Assembly: GCF_947172395.1 (NCBI RefSeq)
Contig: NC_069094.1
Span: 15,118,292-15,182,291, forward strand
DNA from: Bicyclus anynana
Lineage: Eukaryota > Arthropoda > Insecta > Lepidoptera > Nymphalidae
DNA length: 64,000 bases
Direction: 5' to 3'
Position numbers and translations under genes: made by a program. The notes beneath the pieces are model-generated. The model saw only the letters and a program-made list of their open reading frames with translations, was not told the DNA's origin and made no database searches. Shown in pieces: positions 39,001-48,000 of the stretch; positions within the stretch are counted from its first letter, which is position 1, and each line of letters begins with the position of its first letter.

Positions 39001-42000
39001 GAATTTGCTTACTAATAGGTATGAACAGAGATTATTTTATAGTAATAGTCGACTGTTTTCTTAGTTCAGTGTTTAGCCTATGTGACATCGGATCAAGAGG
39101 TCCTGGATCCAGAGCTAGACATACTGAGCTGTTCTTTTTTCTAATAAATTTTCAGTTCAAATTCCCAGCCTGGGCTTATAGATGTTGGTGGCGTTACACT
39201 CTCGTGCCTATTTTGTTCTTTTCATTGTCGGGGAGGAAGAATCTCACCGGACTTTTTCCGGCTAGCCAGCAGGACATGTCTGCCTTTCACGGACTAAAAA
39301 CAACCCCTGAACTACGTGGTTAGCATGGCCCGCTTTTCATTTCTTCGTGCTGACCGCCGTGCCTTAGAGAGCACGTTAAGTAGTCTACTCATGACCGACA
39401 GTAACCAAGTGGTCGTAAAAGGAAAGTAAACATCGGTTCGAAGGGGAAGACAAAGTCACCCACAAAATACACACCGCTTACTAATATTCTGGTAATAGAA
39501 CAAGTATTCATTTACGTAAAGAAATATTATTCGTACCACTCTAATTTATAATACACAGGAGTGTTTATTTTTAAAATACTTCAGCAAATGTAATTCTAAA
39601 GTTGAACAAGGTCAAATGAAAACCAAAACAGCTGTTACGTTTCAGAATAGTCATTATGTTTGTTGGTTTTAAAGGAAACCTATTTTAGGATTTATGAAAT
39701 CATAATTTGAACAAAAAGGCTCATAGTAATGCTCAGAGTCACACAGCGGGCGTCGGGCACATAATTTTAAAGTGCCAATGGACATAGGGGTCCAGGATGC
39801 TGGAAATGCTACCCTGCACAAGAAAGCGCAGTTTTGGTCGACCCCCCACCAGGTGGACTGACGACATCAAACGAGTCGCAGAGATTCACTGGATGCAGGC
39901 GGCTTAGGATCGTGATGTTTGGAAGTCCCTACAAAAGGCCTATATGTCCTTTGACATGATAACTTGATGATTCTGAATTAGAACAAATAATAATTTGCAA
40001 CGTAAAGGTGGTTAAAAAATGTGATCGTGATGTTTGGAAGTCCCTACAAAAGGCCTTTGTCCTTTTACGTGATGGCTTGATGATGCGGAATAAGAACAAA
40101 TAATAATTTGAAATGTAAAGGTGGTTAAAAAAATGCGTGTAAAGAAACTGAACTTTTATATTCTAGTGACACAAGATTAGCTTACATCAACGAATTGACG
40201 AGCATAAAGCAAATGGAGAGGATGAAGTTTGAGCTGGCTCAGCAGTTGAGTCGGATATGGCTGGGTAACCCAGGGGAGGTTCAGCGAACGAGATGGAAAG
40301 AAGAATGGTTTAAAGAGGGCGTTGCTGGTTACTTAGCATATTATTTGTTAACTCAAGTAAGTCAAAATCATTATTTAGGCTTAAAAAAACTCATGAAACT
40401 GACTATGGGCGGAGCAAATAGTTATTTTGCTCGACCTCCCACTAGATGGACTGACTACATCAAGTTAATTGAGGGAGTCAATGTTTTCAGGCGGTTCAAG
40501 ATCGTGGTGTTTTTCTCTACAAAATGTTTGTGGTCCTAACATTCGAACAGTGAAGAGAAACATAGGCAAAAATTCGTTCAACGGCGTCGGAGTTGTACCA
40601 GCCGCATCTCTTTCTTACCAACACAATGAAAGAGAGCTGTATTACAGACTGCACCGCCATTGGTTGAATTTTGTCTTTATCTCCTCAAGATGTTATTTCT
40701 TTGGTCGCATTTAAGCGCCACAGCAGTGGACGTCCATTGGTTACTGTGTTGATGCACCAATATGAAATGATGATTACGACGTAGACTAAATCTTAGTCTG
40801 GAGACTGATGAGGTCCAGAGTATATAGAACAATGTGCATTTTTAGTTTTTCTGTGGACCTGAGGCAAAGATGTTAAACCGGCAACCATCACAGTCAACTG
40901 CTGAGTATTACTGGCTCTCAAAATAAATATACTATGTTTTCCTGGTAGCAGAATCAGTACAAACAGAAAAAAAATGACATTTTAGTAGTGCTTCTATAAA
41001 AAGTAACCTACATCTACTTAAAATTTATTTTGGTTTTTCTTTCACAGTACAATAACGGAATGGTATCATACAAGCAAAGGCTACCAATCGGTATATATGG
41101 ATTGGAAATGAAACACAAAGCTATGGCCATAGACTGGGCTCATACTACACCAGCACTTGCATCTTTCAATAGAACATTAGCTATCGAAATACCAAATAGA
41201 TACAAAGATCTGGTGACAACGAAGACAGCTTCGTTGTTGTGGATGGTTGAGAATTGGATTGGAACGGAAAAGTTTCATCAGGCTCTGGTGAACTATATCA
41301 ATAGCAGGTTAGTAATATTTTTATGCTAAATGATTTTAGCTCATGGTAAATGGTGATGAAACATTATGAATATTATTTAAACGGGTACATACCACGATAG
41401 AACGAGATTTTTTAGTGTCGATATTTTGACCCAGTTGCATGGATCGTGGTCACGACGGGACTGAAGTTGCGAGATGCGAAGTTGAAATCAGCTGTTAGGG
41501 GCAGAATCGATCTACCCTCTTTACCTCTTTAAAAAAAAATCTCGTTCTATCGTGGTATGTACCCGTTTAAATAATATTCATAATGAACAACCACGAAATA
41601 AGTTTAAAATCATTAGATGATGAAACACTTTAAAATCGTTTGGGCATATTTACAAATAGGTTATGGTTGTAAATATAAAGTCATGCTCTCCGAATCGAAG
41701 GCAGGAGTCATATATCTGCGCTATCACGTCTCATTTTTGCTATAATGTTAGAGATAAAGAGAGAAAATAAATGAATTCGAGATACACTGTTGAGTTATAA
41801 AAACATCGTTACAAAAATAGCGCTTCTAATTTCTATATATCGGTAAGTAAATTGAGTTTATCTGTGTTTTTCAGAAGAGGCAAAGACATATCCCTTATAG
41901 ACTTTATGGCTAGCCTTGACCATGACACGGTTGAATGCTTCCATCAATTCTTCAACGGATCTACTTCATCCAGGGTGTTGAACTCTTGGTTCCATCAGTC

Positions 42001-45000
42001 CGGGTATCCTGTTGTAAACGTTCTGGTCCTGAGGGATAGGACACCTAACGCAGTGCAGATGAAGCAGGTATTTATTAATTTCATTATTATTCTACCACAT
42101 TTTATGGGACAATCTAAAAAAAATTATAAAAATAATCTAAATTAATACAAATCAAAACGTATACAATGTGTAATACAATGTAGTACTGAATTTTTCGGGG
42201 CTAATATTAGAAACTTAAGTATGAATTTTGTATTTATCATCTTCAAATGAGATGCTCTAAAATTGTATGGAGCCAAAGATCAGTCATTGTACCCTGGCGG
42301 AAATAAAAGATTTTTTTTTTAACTATTTTTGATTACAAGTCTTCGAATTTACTTTAATTCTTTCGAAATAATATTCTTTATCTCCCATGAAATGCAACAT
42401 GATTGATGACGTTTTCAATGTAGTAGTCGATTTGACGTTTGCTGTCATTTGTTATGTCATTGTTGCTTTAAGGGGGCCATCTTGATATAACTCAAAAACT
42501 TGGGTTTTAATTTTATTAATTTCTTTTGATTTAGTTTCTTTAGATATTTATTAATTTACATAGTTTTTAATAAAATTCTTGTATTTTTAAATTTGAATGA
42601 TACAGGGTACAAGAATGGACCTGAAAAGGACCATTTCCTTTGGTTTTAAAGAATAACTGTTACCTCTACAAAGCCGGGGCTGGTTGCTAGTTTAATGTAA
42701 TTGGAATGACTTCATTGAATGATCAAAGCGGCGTTAATCACTATTACAGAGGCAGACGTAAATTAATGCAATTTGTGAAGGTCACACGAGAGAATTATTC
42801 AATTTGGAATTCAATTGGTATAAACTTTACGTAAGGAGGCTGACTATTTTTAATACATCGCTGGGCCTAAAATATTACGAATACCACTCACAAAATATTA
42901 TCATTTATTAAATAATAAGAAAATATGAATTTAAAACTGTTTTAATTTCAGTTTCACTGAAAATTGCCTAGCCAATCAAAATATATCCACATCAAAATGC
43001 ACGATTTCAACAAAAAAAACGATAACCTTTTAAAAAATGTTTCTATTTTTCAAACATAACAAGTAAATTCTCATTATTTTTGGTAATTTCGAATTATTAT
43101 AAAATCAAGTATTTTACGCCTATTTTTTTCTGTAACCTACTGGGCCCGAAATGGTCGGTCATATAAGTTAATGTAAAATTCTCTATATCAATCCACAAAT
43201 TTCAACGAAAAATTTCATTTATTTTAGTTTTTGTAAAAATCTTTATTTTTTTTAGTTAATTAAATTAGTTTTAAGTCCCTGTAAAGTAATTAAAATAGAG
43301 AATAACTAAATTAATAAAATACAATAAGATAACTGTATTTTGCATCTTATTGTATTTTATTAATTCAGTTTTTCACTATTTCAATTACCGGACATAGTTA
43401 CACTAAAGCATACATCATTTTGTAATTTATTATATTTTTATATATCTCAATTTCTATTTACAGGTCAGATTCAGTTACATCGAAAAAGATAGAGTCGACT
43501 CTAACTACCTCATCCCCATCTCTTACATCGTTCAGCACAACCAGAACTGTTTCAACTGCTTCCAACCGAGGTTCACTATCGGAAGCCAGACATACACCTT
43601 CCGTGAAAACCTTAATGGTGGTTGGATTATATTGAATAGAAATGCTTCAGGTAATATTTTGTTCTAAAAGTGGAAGTAGATAAACTAAACTATACTACAG
43701 CCTTTCTTGATGAGGACTGTTTACCAACAAACGAATTAAAAATGAGGGTATAAATCACTAGTCATTTCACACCTAATAATTATTATAAATAACTTGTTCT
43801 TATATTAATGAAAATAAATTTGATTAATAAGCTTAGAACAATTAGTTATGGGTAATATATTTTATATTACATTTGATAAACGAACCATACATAATTAAAA
43901 ATAAATAAGTTATGAAATTACATGCTCTACCTCTTGTGTGAGAGAGAGAGAATTATGTGTTCTACCTTCATTTCTAATTTCTTTGTTGGTAAACAGTACT
44001 CATCAAGATATGTAGGTATAGATGATTTTCGTCTCTTCGTCCACCTAAAAATAAGTTTTCCGCCAATTGTTTCCGAATAACAGTCATATCCATTCAGTAG
44101 ATTTTGCGTGAAAGAGTTTATACCATCATAACAATCAATTTGTTTTCGCAAAACTCTCAAAAACCATGTTTTTTTTAAGACAACATTTCAGCGAAATCGG
44201 TTTAGTAGTCGTGGCGTCGGTAACATCCATACAAAGTTTCGCATTAATGATATTAGTAGAATAAATTAAAGAGTAAAAGTACGATACGAATTCAATACTG
44301 CCTGCTGTCCACTGCTGGACATAGGCCACTTGCATGGACTTACAAACACAACAAATTTTTAGTTACCTATGTATTATAAATACAAATTAAATTTCTGAAA
44401 TCCAAAAAGGAACTTCTATGTGACGAATCTAGCACATTCTAGTTAACCTTGAGAATTTTTGATAACAACCATTCCAGAAACAAAAATATTAATTTAAATA
44501 TCCCACATCAATAAACGTTTTACAAGACTTCGTGAACTTGAGTGTTCTACCATTGGCACACTGGCATACATCCGCCGTATCCTTGGCCGCGGCTCGTTAT
44601 AGCAATAAACAGACTATTTTGGGCCGATTGCTATTCTCTGCCTACGCGTCGTTGCTTGCGGCTACCCACACCTAGTGTGTTATAAACAATCACATTATAG
44701 TTCCCTTTGATATTCGTATGACGATTTTTTTTATAATATCAATCACTAGCTGACGCCGCGCGGTTTTTTCCGCGTGGTTCCCGTTCCCGAAAGAATACGG
44801 AGATAATATATAACCTATAGCTTTCCTCGATCTATGGGCTATCTAACACTGAAAGAATTTTTAAAATCGGATCAGTAGTTCCTGAGATAAGCGCGTTCAA
44901 ACAAACTCTTCAGCTTTATAATATTAGTATATATCAATCATAATAATATATACAAAGTATATTCAATATGAAGCCGTGATAGCCCAGTGGATATGACCTC

Positions 45001-48000
45001 TGCCTCCGATTCCGGAGGATGTGGGTTCGAATCTGGTCCGGGGCATGCACCTCCAATTGTTCAAGTGCATTTTATGAAATTAAATATCACTTGTTTCAAA
45101 CGGTGAAGGAAAACATCGGGAGGAAACCTGCATACCAGAGAATTTTCTTAATTCTCTGCGTGTGTGAAGTCTGCCAATTCGCATTGGGCCAGCGTTGTGG
45201 ACTATTGGCCTAACCCATCTCATTCAGAGAGGAGACTCGAGCTCAGCAGTGAGCCGAATATGGGTTGATAATGATGATGATGATATTCAATATGCAAACC
45301 TTAAAGTCAAACAATGCTATTTTCAACAACTTTTCGAAAGAAAATCTAATATATAAAATTATCGTGTCACCAAACTCCTCCGACATGGCTGGACCGATTA
45401 TTATGAAATTTGTGTGATTGTGTGACTAAAAATCGGCCAACATCTATTTTTATACTATAAGATAAATCAACTTTAAGAAGAAGAAACTTAAAAAGTTAAC
45501 ATAAAATTCGATTTAGGTTAGGTTAGTTAGTTAGAATTAACATAAAATTATTATTACATAATAGTTACGTATTTAAATCAATATTTTTTTTATTATTTCC
45601 AGGATACTACAGAGTTAATTATGATGAAGAGACATGGCGACTGATTGCTAAGGCGTTACAGGACGACCATACATTTATAGATGAACTGAACAGAGCACAA
45701 GTTCGTATATTTGTAAATCCTTTATTTTATAGGAGATTTTCATTAACCACCATAATTAAAAAATAGTAATACACACTAGGACCAACACCCTAAGCTCCCA
45801 ATCTAGAGCTTATCCTCCTAAAGGCCTAGGTCATGCAGGAAATCCTTAAAATTAAGTTTACAATGAAAATTACCCGCAACTTACGTTTGTTGTAAGCAAG
45901 CATTTCTTGATTTCTTAATAGGAAGAGATTTAAAAGAATATTTGCCATATCTTTTAGATATAATCAATATTCCCTTGATTATAATCTAGAGCAATATAAG
46001 GCAACTTTTTATTCCGAAAATGTAAAGCAGACCAACTAGTCTATCATACACATATTGTAAAGAGGTAAAGTTTGTGGTTTCTAGGAAGTTTTCTCTCAGG
46101 ATTTACTGGACCAATTTTGAAAATATAATACTAATAAGCCACATTTTAGTGAGTGTCCATCTTTTTTCATCCTCGTATTCTAACGGCAACGGGAACTACG
46201 CAGGTGAAACCTGATGATGAACTAGTTGGAATATTTTTTTTTGTTTCTTAAATTAATTTTACTTAATTTAAATTTTAAAGATCGTAAACGACGTGTTCGC
46301 ATTGTTTGCGGCTGGCAGCTTACGTGAAGACATTGCACTAGAAGTATTGGATTACTTAAACAAGGAACTCAGTCACGTGGTGTGGGAGTCAGTAGTATCT
46401 GGCTTCGATTTACTGAAGACTGAAGGAGTTAAGATGACTCGAACTCTGTATGAAGAATGGAAGGTAAACATTTTTAAATTTCATTAACATTGACGACGTT
46501 GCCACTATGTTAGGTATTTCATCGATCGTAGATCGTTAGATGGGCCCAGAAGTGTCGCGTAATTGTCATTGGTTTCGCAAATACTTACGAATGAAAAGTA
46601 ACAACTTTCTCATTATATTCGTGTTGCGGCTTGTGTTTTTACACTTCCAAAATGATCACGAAGGCATAATTAAGGGATTAAACAAGAAAAAAACAGTAAA
46701 ATATTTTTAAAGTCACAGCATGCGCTTGTTGTATACTAAGTCAAGATGTGCGTGCACGTCTTTGAGTAATTAAAAATAACATTGTGCGTTCTTTAATATG
46801 GAGGGGCCCATCTAACGAATTATATCGATGAGGTATTTGATTAGGTTTTTAATAATTATTATAGTATTCTTAAGCTCTTAACCACGTAGGTGCATGGTCT
46901 TTCACTAAGTTCCTAACTAAGGGTTCCTTGTTAAGGGAATAAGAATAATAATAAACAATGTTTATTATTAAACTGCTCAGTATACAATTTAGAATGAGAT
47001 AGATTCTGGCCCTTAAACTAAGTAAATTCGTGCTTTAAGAACCAATGACTTCCTCATAAGTGTATAGTCTTTATAATAAACGATAACATAAATTATGTAT
47101 AATATCATAAAATGTTCAAAACATTAAAAAAACCTGGGATAGATACTTAAACAATAATGCTTTTTTATAATGTAATTATAACATTATTGTGAATTTACTT
47201 TCAGGAATTCATGCAAACCAAAGTGTCCGTGATATACAAGAGACTGACCATGAGTCTAGAGCAGCACAGCAACGTCAGACTGTTCAGAAGTACGATAGTA
47301 CAGTTCGCGTGCTCCGTCGAGTACGAGCCGTGCTTGCTCGAGATGAACCAGCAGTATCGGGAACAAATACGCTCTAATAAGAGGTATGAAATTAATCTAA
47401 ACTAATAATTTTAAGAGAGACGAATATCTTAGTGGTCCATGAATTCACCGTGCAGGTGCCGGGTCCATCGCGTGGTAGAGAGAAAAACTCCGAGCAGAGT
47501 CCTGGACTTGTGACTACAGGATGTAGGTTTAAGTAATTCCTTGAGGATCGATCAATACTCCCCTTCTCCGCTCGTGTTGTTCTCCCTGCCCAGCCAAATT
47601 TGGTATTATTTGGTAGCATCCTATTAGAGCAGCTTTGGATACTCGTTTTAATATAGAACTAGCAGTTTAGCAGTTCTAGAGAGGTCAAGGTCTGCAAGTT
47701 ATAGAGAGATTTTGCTGGTAATCCTCTCGCACCTACTTCTATACCTACGGTAATCCCCTGATTTACTGAATCGATTTAAAAAAATAATTTACCACTAGAA
47801 AGCCACTTTATTTGTGAGTGTCATAGGCTATATTTAATCCCCGTATCCTCACGGAAACGGGAACTACACGGGTGAAACAGTGGGCCGTCAGCTAACGATT
47901 AATAAATTGTAAGCAAAATTAATAGGAGGCATGAAATAAACTAATAAAGCAGTCCGTGTAATATTGATTAATAAATTGTTTACAAAATTAATTGGAGGTA

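Noticed and set aside
44972..45045. Possible tRNA gene (A- and B-box-like sequences)
   Set aside because: Part of a repeated SINE head; no closed cloverleaf or anticodon arm could be drawn.
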